Assembly: GCA_024640585.1 (NCBI GenBank)
Contig: JAHEEQ010000001.1
Coordinates: forward strand, 1 to 50,146
Direction of reading: 5' to 3'
Origin: Micrococcales bacterium
GTDB lineage: Bacteria; Actinomycetota; Actinomycetes; S36-B12; UBA5976
Length of the DNA: 50,146 bases
Of this stretch, positions 16,629-25,465 are shown piece by piece. The notes under the pieces are model-generated. The model did not search any database. It worked only from the letters and a program-made list of their open reading frames with translations, and was not told the DNA's origin. A program made the position numbers and the translations under genes. Each line of letters opens with the position of its first letter. Position 1 is the first letter of the stretch.

Positions 16629-18260
16629 GTGGTCGCAATTTCGGGTGCAAACGATAAGCAAAAGTCAATCATCAATTTCTTTTTTAAACGCCATCACGCT
16701 GCTTTCAAAGAATTTGATGTCACTCTTGAGGTCACCAAATCAACTGCAATGACTCGCGAAACTTTTGAAGTAAATGCAACTACTGCAGGAAATAAAATTG
16801 ATATCAAACTTGCTGCGACGGATTTGAATTCGGTTCGCTGGGCTTTAAATGCGATACGTAAATGGATAAACTCTGATTCAAAAGAAATTCTCGCACTCAC
16901 AGACAGACCAGATTTTCGATGGCGAGGTGTGGTCGAAGGATTTTATGGAAATCCTTGGACACATGCCCAACGCTTGAAAGGTGTTGAGCACTTCGGCGAT
17001 TTCGGCATGAATCTCTATCTAATTGCGCCTAAAGACGCACAATGGCAAAGATTCCAATGGCGAAATCCGCTTAATGATGAATTTATGGGTGAGCTTGCCG
17101 ATTTAATCGCACGAGGTAACGAAAATGCTGTGGACGTATCTGCGTGTGTATCTCCAGGTCTTTCGGTTACCTATTCAAGTGATGAAGATGTACAGGCTGT
17201 TGTAGATAAGTTTTTGCAAATGGCGTCTGTAGGTGCAACTCATTTCGGACTTTTGCTTGACGACATTCCAGATACATTGACGCATGAAAATGATTTAGCG
17301 AAATATGGAAATGTCGCTCAAGCACACGCAGATTTTGCAAATCGCGTTCGGGCCAAGTTGGTTGATGCAAACCCACTTGCGCACGTAATTCTTTGTCCGA
17401 TGCATTACGCAGGACGAGGCACCGAGCCTTACTGCAATGTCATGGGTGATGAACTTCATCCGCAAATTGATTTAATGTGGACAGGTAGAGAAATCTGCAG
17501 CAGTTACTTAGATATTGCCGATGCTGTGGTCTTCGATCGCAGCACACGTCGTCCACCTTTTTATTGGGACAACTACCCAGTCAACGACGGCTCAATGGCA
17601 AATCGACTTCACATTGGACCAATTGATGGTCGCGAAAAAGGATTGCATAAATATTCTGCAGGGTTGCTTGCAAATCCAATGGAGCTTTTTGAAGCTTCAC
17701 TTATTTCTCTCGGAACTATTGGCGACTACTTATGGTCGACCGAAAAATATGCGGCATTTGAATCATGGGAAGCAGCTCTTGTTGATTTAATTCCAAATGA
17801 AGATGATCGCAAAGCGACTCGTGAATTTTTCCGAAACACTTTAGGTATGACAGGTCACTGGTCACCTGAGTTCAATACCACTATTGGTGCATGTTCAACT
17901 GCATGGCGAAATGGCGAACCAGCAAAAGCGGCAGCAGCTGCACGAGAGGCCGTAACGAAAATTCGTCACAACCACAAAACGATTAGTTCTGAAAACTTTT
18001 GCGCGCCTCTATTGCGTCAAGAGATAGCGCCTTGGCTAGATAAGTATTCACGTGGTGCCGATTGGCTTGAAGGCATGGCATCTGTACTCGACGAGTGCGT
18101 GCCAGTGGCAGGCAAAGGTCTTCATGGGCCGAAGGCAGGTCATGCGAAACTTCTGGAATTGAGAGCAGAACTCAATGCCACGACTCGAAAACTCTTTGGC
18201 GATGGTTTTGACATCATGCTCGGCGAATTAGCCGGCGAGATAACCTTCGACCGTGAATAG
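16629..18260 (+). CDS. GH84 beta-N-acetylglucosaminidase, cytoplasmic
   Basis: The 543-aa product shows the GH84 plan: an N-terminal alpha/beta domain (about 1-90), then the catalytic barrel starting DFRWRGVVEGFYGNPWTHAQ (residues 95-114) and the catalytic acid pair Asp211-Asp212 in GLLLDDIP, followed by YWDNYPVND, a substrate-binding loop. A helical C-terminal part follows. It removes terminal beta-GlcNAc with retention by substrate-assisted catalysis. There is no signal peptide, so it acts on imported oligosaccharides rather than on external polymers, in contrast to secreted bacterial hyaluronidases or O-GlcNAcase homologues. GTG 16629 is chosen because TAGGAG lies eight bases upstream. Confidence 0.92.
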   Translation: MVAISGANDKQKSIINFFFKRHHAAFKEFDVTLEVTKSTAMTRETFEVNATTAGNKIDIKLAATDLNSVRWALNAIRKWINSDSKEILALTDRPDFRWRGVVEGFYGNPWTHAQRLKGVEHFGDFGMNLYLIAPKDAQWQRFQWRNPLNDEFMGELADLIARGNENAVDVSACVSPGLSVTYSSDEDVQAVVDKFLQMASVGATHFGLLLDDIPDTLTHENDLAKYGNVAQAHADFANRVRAKLVDANPLAHVILCPMHYAGRGTEPYCNVMGDELHPQIDLMWTGREICSSYLDIADAVVFDRSTRRPPFYWDNYPVNDGSMANRLHIGPIDGREKGLHKYSAGLLANPMELFEASLISLGTIGDYLWSTEKYAAFESWEAALVDLIPNEDDRKATREFFRNTLGMTGHWSPEFNTTIGACSTAWRNGEPAKAAAAAREAVTKIRHNHKTISSENFCAPLLRQEIAPWLDKYSRGADWLEGMASVLDECVPVAGKGLHGPKAGHAKLLELRAELNATTRKLFGDGFDIMLGELAGEITFDRE

Positions 18261-18735
18261 TGAAATTTATGAACTTTCCTTCACCACAAATAAAGGTGAA
18301 ACAGTTAAGTTGGACCAGTTTGCAGGCAATGCAATCTTGATCGTAAACACTGCCAGTAAATGCGGTCTTACGCCGCAATATGAAGGTTTGCAGCAGTTGC
18401 ACGAAAAATATAAAGACAAAGGGCTTGTTGTCATTGGTTTTCCTTGTGATCAATTCGCACGCCAAGAACCCGGTAGCGACAATGAAATCGCAGAATTTTG
18501 CTCACTTAATTACGGCGTGGATTTTTTGCTATCTACCAAAATCGAAGTCAATGGCTCCAGCGCGCATCCGATTTTTAAGTACTTAAAAAAACGTACGAGT
18601 GGCTTGTTCGGCGGTGCCATTAAGTGGAACTTCACAAAGTTCTTAATTTCGCCTGATGGCAGCTCTGTCAAACGCTATGCACCGACTATTTTGCCGAGTG
18701 CAATAGGTATTGATATCTCAAAAATCCTGAGTTGA
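18253..18735 (+). CDS. Glutathione peroxidase-fold (thioredoxin-type) peroxidase
   Basis: The 160-aa protein has the three conserved GPx blocks: NTASKCGLTPQYEGL with the peroxidatic Cys37, GFPCDQFARQEPGS with a second Cys, and WNFTKFLI carrying the Trp-Asn of the active site. Cys in place of selenocysteine, and a Cys in the FPC motif, fit bacterial enzymes that use thioredoxin to reduce peroxides. It starts at GTG 18253, overlapping GH84 by eight bases, so it is the last gene of the amino-sugar operon although its role there is not obvious. Confidence 0.9.
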   Translation: MNSEIYELSFTTNKGETVKLDQFAGNAILIVNTASKCGLTPQYEGLQQLHEKYKDKGLVVIGFPCDQFARQEPGSDNEIAEFCSLNYGVDFLLSTKIEVNGSSAHPIFKYLKKRTSGLFGGAIKWNFTKFLISPDGSSVKRYAPTILPSAIGIDISKILS

Positions 18736-18766
18736 GCGTAAACTTAGACTGGTATTAGGAGTTGAA

Positions 18767-19687
18767 ATGAACTTAGAACATCGTGCTTTGCGACTAACTT
18801 TAAGCTCAATTCTGATTCTTTTGCTAGGAGCTGGATATTTGCTTACGAGTGCAAATGCCGTCACTAACGAAGCTATCCTCAACGCGCCAAAAGTCACTAG
18901 AACCCCATCAGTTTCAAATTCACCCACTGAATCTTTAAATATCCCAGCTGTGCTTTCTGCAATAAACAAATCTCAGAAATCAAAAGGTTGCAATTTTGAT
19001 CTACTTGCTGAGACAAACGCACCTTCTGCAGGTAAGTGCAATATTTTGGTGGTTGGAGATTCGCTTGGAAACAATCTTGCGTACGGTATGCAACGTCAAC
19101 TCGAAGCGACAAAAGGTATCAATTTAGTAATCAAAAGTAAGTCATCAACTGGACTTTCAAATTCTTGGTTCTATAACTGGCCGAAAAAAATCAGGCCTTT
19201 TATCGCTGAAAGCGATCCCGACCTTGTGATTGTGATGCTTGGAACCAATGATCATCAAAATATGAAAATCAACGGTTCAGTTGTTGAATTTGGCACGAAG
19301 AAATGGAATGCCAAATACGAATCCGAAGCCACGAAAATGATTTCTCAATCTATCGATTCTGGTGCTTACGTACTATGGGTCGGCTTGCCTGTTATGCAAT
19401 CAACATACTTCGCAAGCTACATGGAAGTTTTGAACGACCGTTCCTCTGGTGCGGTTTCTGAAAATTCTGGTTCATCTTTTGTTTCAACTTGGGACTACAT
19501 TGCCGACAGTCGAGGAAAATATCGCGAATGGGCAAAAGTGAATGGACGCAATCAAAAGATTCGCGGAAGCGATGGAATTCACTTCACTTGGGTTGGACAA
19601 AATGTCTTGGCCACTTATGTAATTGCACAAATGCAAGATTTATTTAATGTTAATCTCAAGTCAAAAGGGAAAATGACTTTCAATTAA
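18767..19687 (+). CDS. Membrane-anchored or secreted SGNH hydrolase (DUF459-like)
   Basis: The 306-aa product starts with a basic then strongly hydrophobic segment (LTLSSILILLLGAGYLLTSA), which is a signal peptide or anchor. After a Ser/Pro/Thr-rich linker the SGNH domain starts: ILVVGDSLGNNLAYGMQ (Ser nucleophile), IVMLGTNDHQNM (Gly/Asn block) and SDGIHFTWVGQ (Asp/His). DUF459-type proteins of this kind often work with surface acyltransferases in O-acetylation or de-acetylation of envelope glycans. The convergent neighbour is exactly such an acyltransferase, overlapping by four bases. The start is supported by AGGAG at proper spacing. The substrate is unknown. Confidence 0.8.
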   Translation: MNLEHRALRLTLSSILILLLGAGYLLTSANAVTNEAILNAPKVTRTPSVSNSPTESLNIPAVLSAINKSQKSKGCNFDLLAETNAPSAGKCNILVVGDSLGNNLAYGMQRQLEATKGINLVIKSKSSTGLSNSWFYNWPKKIRPFIAESDPDLVIVMLGTNDHQNMKINGSVVEFGTKKWNAKYESEATKMISQSIDSGAYVLWVGLPVMQSTYFASYMEVLNDRSSGAVSENSGSSFVSTWDYIADSRGKYREWAKVNGRNQKIRGSDGIHFTWVGQNVLATYVIAQMQDLFNVNLKSKGKMTFN

Positions 19688-20832
19688 CTATTGAGATAGA
19701 AATACTCAACAATCAAACTTCCATCCCAAACAATTGCTATCGAAATTAGCAAAATTGCAAGTACCGCGAATTTGTCTTTTTGCAATTTGGCTGAATGGCG
19801 GATGGGGTTTTCGAAATAGTGGTAAGAAATCATCGCACATGCAAATGCGCCAAAAATCCCCATGATTTGTTGGGTTATTGAAACCTCTAGAACTCTAGCT
19901 GAAAGCAATAGCCACGGGAAATGCCACAGATACAAGGAATAAGAAATGTCGCCAACGTATGTGATGGCTTTACCCGAAAGCCAATGAACTGGACCTTTTC
20001 CAAACTGTTGACTTCCACTCCAAATGATGAGGGCAGTTGCTCCACAAGGAATCCACGCATTAATTCCTGGGAATGCCGAACCCTCCGAAAGACTAGAGAC
20101 TCCGTAAATCAAAACGATAATGGCGGATATTGAAATCAGCCCATTTATGCGTTTAGTTTTTTCTGCCCATGAAATCGGAATGCAAGCGACAAGACCGCCA
20201 AGTGCTAACTCCCAAAAACGAGTGAATGGTGAGTAGTACGCCGCGATTGCACTTGAACTTGTGTAAATCACACTCCAAATAGCTGACGCAGCAACTGCGC
20301 AGATTAGGAAAATGCGAGTATTTCGCAATCGACTGTGATTTCCTAAATATGAAATGGTAAAGATGACCAGCGGATAGATGAAATAGAACTGTTCTTCAAC
20401 TGCCAATGACCAAAAATGTGTCAATAAAGATTGGTCAGCACCCGCGATGAAGTAGTCAGCGCTTGAATTAATCAACCTAAAGTTGGCGGAAAAAAGCGTT
20501 GCCCATTTCGCATCCGTTAGTAACTGGTTGTTGAAGTTGTCACGTAGTATGAAAAACGCGGCAAATACAGTCACAAAAATCAAAAGGGTCGCTGCTGGAA
20601 CAATGCGCAAGATGCGCCGGGTGTAGAAAGTCTTTAGATTTTCAAACAGATTGCGTTCTGGCATGCGAAGTAACAAGCCTGTGATAACGAATCCGCTGAT
20701 AACGAAAAAAACATCCACCCCAATGAAACCGCCACCGAAACCTGAAATTTGAGCGTGATCAAAGATTACTAATAAAACGGCTATTGCTCGAAGCCCCTGA
20801 ATATCGGGACGGAATTTCGCTTCCGTGCTCAA
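19684..20832 (-). CDS. Acyltransferase family 3 (OafA-like), membrane
   Basis: The product is an integral membrane acyltransferase with about ten helices. The N terminus reads RPDIQGLRAIAVLLVIFDHA, with the catalytic His of the family in FDHA, followed by GVDVFFVISGFVITGLLL and FYTRRILRIVPA. Such enzymes move acetyl or other acyl groups across the membrane to glycans. Many OafA proteins carry a C-terminal SGNH domain; here the protein ends after the membrane domain and a separate SGNH protein is encoded opposite. Start choice: TTG 20832 has AAGGAG five bases before it; ATG 20850 (six codons longer, MQKGAK) has no good site. Confidence 0.85.
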   Translation of the reverse strand: MSTEAKFRPDIQGLRAIAVLLVIFDHAQISGFGGGFIGVDVFFVISGFVITGLLLRMPERNLFENLKTFYTRRILRIVPAATLLIFVTVFAAFFILRDNFNNQLLTDAKWATLFSANFRLINSSADYFIAGADQSLLTHFWSLAVEEQFYFIYPLVIFTISYLGNHSRLRNTRIFLICAVAASAIWSVIYTSSSAIAAYYSPFTRFWELALGGLVACIPISWAEKTKRINGLISISAIIVLIYGVSSLSEGSAFPGINAWIPCGATALIIWSGSQQFGKGPVHWLSGKAITYVGDISYSLYLWHFPWLLLSARVLEVSITQQIMGIFGAFACAMISYHYFENPIRHSAKLQKDKFAVLAILLISIAIVWDGSLIVEYFYLNS

Positions 20833-20943
20833 TTTGGCTCCTTTTTGCATTCCATTGAGCGTAGGGTACTTACGGAAAAGAATTGGTTAAGTTACCTATG
20901 TTGCAATGAGAAAGGCTAGGAATCTATCTCATGGGACTCTACA

Positions 20944-20973
20944 TTTGCCCTACCTATTGCCGGGGAGGGCAAA
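20944..20973 (+). promoter_or_regulatory. Hairpin covering a ribosome-binding site
   Basis: TTTGCCCT (20944-20951) is the exact reverse complement of AGGGCAAA (20966-20973). The 14-base loop and right arm contain the GGGGAGGG ribosome site and the first base of the ATG at 20973. Folding would hide the start site, so translation of the secreted protein may be controlled by RNA structure. Confidence 0.4.
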
Positions 20974-22640
20974 TGCGCAAAATTATTGGTCTAATTGCAG
21001 TTTCCATGTTGGGTCTTAGTTTGATTTCAAATCCGGCAACTGCAGCAAGCACATCTCTTGCAGCCAAGTACACAGTGAAGGCTAGCTTTAAGGCGTCCAA
21101 AGGTAAAACAGTTTTACTCGTGGCTCGAACAGGCCGCGTTTTGGCTACTAAAAAGATCACCAAAACCACACAAGCTGTTTCCCTAGTAACTCCAACAGTT
21201 GCGGGAATCAATGGAGCTACCTTGCAATTGGTTACCACAGCTGGTGGCGATTATTACGGACCTGTTGTTTTGGGTTGGGCGAGTAAAACTTCTGTTTTTA
21301 CGCAGATTAAACCTGGAACAGCAAAGACAGTTGACTATGGAGTTATTAATCTTAAAACCGTCACAGCGAAACAAGGTTATGGGCTCGCAGCTGCAAAGTC
21401 AGCGAAAGTCAACAAAGCCAAAGCTGTTGGAGCGGCAAATTACAAACCTAAAGGTGTTGGAAATTACGGTAAGACCGGAACTGCGCCATTTAGCCGCAGC
21501 AAGATTTCTGTATATGCGGTAGAAGATCAAACCGATGCATTTGCAGGTGCGGACGCAGATGGTGATGGCTTAACAAATGCTTTCGATGTAAATGACGATG
21601 GCGATGCGAAAGTGGATTTGGCAGATAGCCAAACACCAACACCACCAAATAATCTTCCGGCTAATGATGTTGCATGCGAAACAGCAGCTTCATTCTTTAT
21701 CTTCACAAACTTCAAAGCGACGCAACCAAACTTTGAAGGAAATATCAACGCTTACGGCAGATCTGGTTCTAATTATGAGGCAACACCTGAACGAATTGCC
21801 GATGCAATATCAAACACAATGAGCATGGTGATTTCACCAATTCAACAAGTTTGTGGTTCACAAGTTGTGAAGACTGAACTAAAAGGCGTCGGAGTGCCAT
21901 ACGCACCAGCTGATTTCGTAGATATCGGCGAAGTGGGAAATACTGGCGACTTCCAATGGACAATTGGAAATGGAAGAATCAGTAATTCTGAGATTGAAGG
22001 ATTACCAACTAACAAGGGTGTGGGACAGCATGGTTGGCAATTCACTTCGCCTTCCGAAATTTCTGGTCAGGATACTTTTATTCAAAGAGTCACCACTCTA
22101 GATGGTAAGACTTATGAATTTACTTCAACGGCTGGATTCATCTTCGTCACACATCCATTGCCAACTAGATACAAAATAAACAGTGGAGAATGGCAAAACT
22201 TCTTCACCGAGGGCGGCGAAGTTAGCTTTGGCGATCAAAACAGGATTTATCTAACAGATATAACCATCCTGCAAATTGAAATGTTCCGCCCACAACGTTT
22301 AGCAATTGATGGAGAAACAGGAACTTTCTACGATTTAGCTGGTATGAAATATACGCCTGACATTCCAAATGGTGTAGCTGTGGATGGACAGCCGCCATCT
22401 CCTGGTCCAGGAAAATGTGATGCTGAGACTTACACTGATACTGGTATGGCAAGTGATAGTGCGATCGATACAGGCATGAAGCCTTTAATGACGATAACTT
22501 GGGAGATCGGAAATTGTTACTCCAGTCATTCAATGCCATGGCCAGTAGGTCAAATCAGTATTGATATCCAGGTTGAACCTCAAGGTCGAGGTGGCAATTC
22601 CGCGCAAAAGATTCAATTCTTACTATTGCCACCTGCGTAA
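20973..22640 (+). CDS. Secreted protein with calcium-binding (thrombospondin type-3-like) loop
   Basis: I start this gene at ATG 20973 because GGGGAGGG lies a few bases upstream and the product then begins with a signal peptide (MRKIIGLIAVSMLGLSLISN, cleavage near ATA-AS); an ATG at 20931 adds 14 unlikely residues. The mature protein (about 530 aa) has a Lys/Thr/Ala-rich first part, then the acidic loop DADGDGLTNAFDVNDDGDAK, with DxDxDG spacing that resembles thrombospondin type-3 or EF-hand-like calcium sites. A long beta-rich part with four or more Cys follows. I recognise no enzyme domain. It lies 21 bases before the phosphodiester-glycosidase gene and may be transcribed with it, suggesting a joint surface role. 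Confidence 0.75.
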   Translation: MRKIIGLIAVSMLGLSLISNPATAASTSLAAKYTVKASFKASKGKTVLLVARTGRVLATKKITKTTQAVSLVTPTVAGINGATLQLVTTAGGDYYGPVVLGWASKTSVFTQIKPGTAKTVDYGVINLKTVTAKQGYGLAAAKSAKVNKAKAVGAANYKPKGVGNYGKTGTAPFSRSKISVYAVEDQTDAFAGADADGDGLTNAFDVNDDGDAKVDLADSQTPTPPNNLPANDVACETAASFFIFTNFKATQPNFEGNINAYGRSGSNYEATPERIADAISNTMSMVISPIQQVCGSQVVKTELKGVGVPYAPADFVDIGEVGNTGDFQWTIGNGRISNSEIEGLPTNKGVGQHGWQFTSPSEISGQDTFIQRVTTLDGKTYEFTSTAGFIFVTHPLPTRYKINSGEWQNFFTEGGEVSFGDQNRIYLTDITILQIEMFRPQRLAIDGETGTFYDLAGMKYTPDIPNGVAVDGQPPSPGPGKCDAETYTDTGMASDSAIDTGMKPLMTITWEIGNCYSSHSMPWPVGQISIDIQVEPQGRGGNSAQKIQFLLLPPA

Positions 22641-22661
22641 TAACTACTGAAAGAAGAGAGT

Positions 22662-24845
22662 GTGAGTAGGAAGTCTTTAGTTTTTGGGCTTCTGCTCACA
22701 CTCTCTTTTAGTTTGAGTGCTCCAGCGAATTCCGCTTCGAAATTTGAGGTTGATGTGTGCGCTGCACCCCCGGCACTTTCAAATCCAGAACATGAATACA
22801 CACCAAAACCTGGTGTAGGTATAAATACTTGGAAATTTGATGCCGGAGAGACACACAACAGCTGGGAAGATACACGAGTATCAGTAGCCTCATCTTCACT
22901 GAACTTATTTGATTGGAGAATTGGTAGGACTTTAATTCCAGGCTATTCGAATCCACACCAAAGCGTCATTGATAATGATGCAGCCGTTGCAATAAATGCA
23001 GACTTCTTCAACCTTTATGGAGATCCGCTCCCGTGGGGACCAGCACTTGAGGACGGGAAATTGATTTACTTCCCGCTCGCATACGATCAACAAAGTGGAT
23101 ATTCACCGGATTGGATAAAGGTATTAGGTGTAGTTTCTCGAGTTCCAGATCCTGCGGATGGTTGGTCGACTACAGGCTCGATTCAACTAAATAGCAATTC
23201 TCAGACAATCGCAGGTTTAAACCTGCCAGCACTTCCATTAGATGGCGTAGTTGTTTACGACTATCGTCGAGCTAGAGCGACTCCGGTCGGCGATGTGAGT
23301 TTATTGATTTCGAACAATGAAATCATAGATTTTGATTTAACCGGGAAAAGCTATTTGCCTAAAGTTGGCGAAACAGTTATTCAAGCTACTGGTAATGCCG
23401 CAAATGGAATCCGCAATAAATTTGTAAATCGTCAGGTAGCAATTGATTTTGGAAGTCCAGAATCGCATGGTTACAAAACAGTTGGAACCATTACCGCAGC
23501 CAAAACCAGTGCGAAGTTTGGTTCAGTAAATTTGCCTAGCAAGAACACCGCTATATATACAGATCTATGGGTGAATCCCACCCCTAAGAAAGCCTTGACC
23601 TGGGTTGTTTCAAGAGGCAAAGTTAAAGAGATTTTTGCAAAAGGCGCTACAGTTTTGGTGAAGCCAAATTCGTTTGTAGTGCAGTTTGTCAAACCAACAA
23701 AAGCCATTAAAGCAATCAAAGTTGGATCAAGAATTAAAATGACTTACAACAAGCCAACAATTGCTAGTGGATTTTTGACAAGTGGAAGTGTGCAAATCGG
23801 AGTAAGTAATTTTCCTATCTCTGGTATTAATAAAAGCGTTGGGTCTAATCAAGTCAAACTATTCACGAATGCTTGGAGCGCAAAAACTCCTGCAGGAGCT
23901 TTGACAATTGTGATTAAAGATGGCGAAATCACTTCGTTATTCAATGAAGGTGCGAGCGTAAAAGTACTTGAAGGCGAATATGTCTTGCAAGTTCCAGAAC
24001 TGCTTGCTCCAGATATTAGAAATGCATTTGTCGGTCCAACTACCACAGTGACAGTTGATGAGACTCAAGATCGAATTCGCACAATTGCTGAAACTAAAGC
24101 CCGATATAGATCAACATTAACTGTAAATGGCGAAAAACTTTTGATGGGAACGTTGAATTATTACCATGCTGATGGAAATTTGAATTTACCTGATGCGAAT
24201 CAAGGTTATGTTTTTGACGACAACTGGCGCGGCACTTCAGGCGACGGTGCGACTGTCGCAGGTTATGCCTCAGTTCGAGTGCGCGCTGGTGTGATTCAGA
24301 AGATTAATAAGTCGGGTGGATCAATGACCGTTCAAGAAGCTGGAGATTTAGTTTTTCAGTTTGGTTCAAACCAAGCACCAATCGTCCAAGATTGGGCGGT
24401 CGGAATGCCGGCAACTTTTGTTTCTAAATATCAGACAAAGAATGATGAACCATATGAAACTTTTATTGGTTATGGAACCAAACTTATTTCTGATGGAACT
24501 CTTGTTGCTACTTGTGCTGTCACAGGCTCCCAGGTTCGCCCACGAACTGCAATTGGTTGGAACGATTCAGGCCAGTATTGGCTGATTACTGCGTCTCCGG
24601 CATCGAGAGACCCGAGCAATTCAGGCTATCGAACTGGTGGTGCAAACTATCCGCAAGTCGCAAGGTGGCTTAAGAGCTTAGGCGCAACTCATGCAGTTGG
24701 TCTCGATGGTGGCGGTTCAACTTGGATGATTCGTAGGACGAGTACTGGGGCCGAACGGGTTGATTTGCCAGAGCCAAATAACGATGACAATCCTTGGATC
24801 CGTTGGGTTCCGTTTGAATTGATGCTGGTTCGCAGCCAGGAGTAG
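22662..24845 (+). CDS. Secreted phosphodiester glycosidase (NAGPA/DUF2233) with internal repeats
   Basis: The 727-aa product begins at GTG with a signal peptide (SLVFGLLLTLSFSLSAPANSA). The N-terminal half-domain includes INADFFNLYG and GPALEDGKLIY; the C-terminal part has the family signature GATHAVGLDGGGSTWM and ends in PFELMLV. Together these match the phosphodiester glycosidase (NAGPA, 'uncovering enzyme') fold, which cleaves sugar-phosphodiester links such as GlcNAc-1-phosphodiesters. Between the halves lie four diverged ~75-residue repeats (about residues 172-243, 274-342, 371-445, 492-567). It acts outside the membrane. The downstream DUF4956 and VTC genes and the convergent CotH/Lamin-tail genes make a surface-phosphate role plausible (inference). 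Confidence 0.82.
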   Translation: MSRKSLVFGLLLTLSFSLSAPANSASKFEVDVCAAPPALSNPEHEYTPKPGVGINTWKFDAGETHNSWEDTRVSVASSSLNLFDWRIGRTLIPGYSNPHQSVIDNDAAVAINADFFNLYGDPLPWGPALEDGKLIYFPLAYDQQSGYSPDWIKVLGVVSRVPDPADGWSTTGSIQLNSNSQTIAGLNLPALPLDGVVVYDYRRARATPVGDVSLLISNNEIIDFDLTGKSYLPKVGETVIQATGNAANGIRNKFVNRQVAIDFGSPESHGYKTVGTITAAKTSAKFGSVNLPSKNTAIYTDLWVNPTPKKALTWVVSRGKVKEIFAKGATVLVKPNSFVVQFVKPTKAIKAIKVGSRIKMTYNKPTIASGFLTSGSVQIGVSNFPISGINKSVGSNQVKLFTNAWSAKTPAGALTIVIKDGEITSLFNEGASVKVLEGEYVLQVPELLAPDIRNAFVGPTTTVTVDETQDRIRTIAETKARYRSTLTVNGEKLLMGTLNYYHADGNLNLPDANQGYVFDDNWRGTSGDGATVAGYASVRVRAGVIQKINKSGGSMTVQEAGDLVFQFGSNQAPIVQDWAVGMPATFVSKYQTKNDEPYETFIGYGTKLISDGTLVATCAVTGSQVRPRTAIGWNDSGQYWLITASPASRDPSNSGYRTGGANYPQVARWLKSLGATHAVGLDGGGSTWMIRRTSTGAERVDLPEPNNDDNPWIRWVPFELMLVRSQE
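23175..24362 (+). repeat. Four diverged protein repeats inside the phosphodiester glycosidase
   Basis: Within the coding sequence the unit recurs as a beta-rich pattern: YTDLWVNPTPKKALTWVV then GKVKEIF..GATVLV; FTNAWSAKTPAGALTIVI then GEITSLF.EGASVKV; VVYDYRRARATPVGDVSLLI then NEIIDF; and YVFDDNWRG then RVRAGVIQKI. Each copy is followed by a VG-containing strand. The DNA itself is not repeated closely enough to be a recent duplication. Confidence 0.6.
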
Positions 24846-24898
24846 GTCCGTTTTGGCCACATTTTGTGCACTACTCTTTCCTTAGGAATGAGGAAATA

Positions 24899-25465
24899 AT
24901 GGATTATTCAATACTTTACTGGGACATCGCTGAGCGCTTTGTCGTGGATTTTGTCGGCATCAACTTGATGATCATGGGTATCTATTTCCGCAACTATCGG
25001 CGTCGCGACTTAGCCGCCGTTTTCATTACTGCAAACCTCGGTCTGTTTTCGGTTTTAACTGTGCTTGCAACTAGCACTTTAAGCGCTGCTGTTGGTTTTG
25101 GGCTTTTCGGTGTGCTTTCAATTATTCGACTTAGAAGTAAAGAATTTGAACATATTGAAATTGCATATTTCTTCATGGCATTAACAATGTCTCTTATTAC
25201 TGCGATAGATACTCATCCAATTGAATTGTCAATAGCGCTTGTTGCGATGTTAATTCTTATTATGGTGATTGCAGATTCATATCGGGCTCGGAATATTCAC
25301 ACAGACGTAAATCTGACACTCGGTGCGGTATTCGAATCTGAAAAAGAACTAATTGACTATATTGAAAAGAAGTTGAACTGCAAGGTAAATGTAGTTAAAA
25401 CTAAATCAATCAATTATGTATCAGAATCCACTTCTGTAAGTGTTGTCTACAAGCCTGCAGAATAA
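24899..25465 (+). CDS. DUF4956 membrane protein
   Basis: The product (188 aa) has three to four transmembrane helices in its first 120 residues (for example FVVDFVGINLMIMGIYF and LGLFSVLTVLATSTLSAAVGFGLFGVLSIIRLRS) and a soluble alpha/beta tail of about 70 residues. The order LSAAVGFGLFGVLSIIRLRS with a charged loop is typical of DUF4956. The start is ATG 24899, with AGGAA six bases upstream; the longer frame to 24866 adds residues without a site. The VTC gene starts on the base after its stop. DUF4956 genes are regularly found beside VTC-domain and CotH genes, as here; the biochemical role is unknown. Confidence 0.85.
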   Translation: MDYSILYWDIAERFVVDFVGINLMIMGIYFRNYRRRDLAAVFITANLGLFSVLTVLATSTLSAAVGFGLFGVLSIIRLRSKEFEHIEIAYFFMALTMSLITAIDTHPIELSIALVAMLILIMVIADSYRARNIHTDVNLTLGAVFESEKELIDYIEKKLNCKVNVVKTKSINYVSESTSVSVVYKPAE

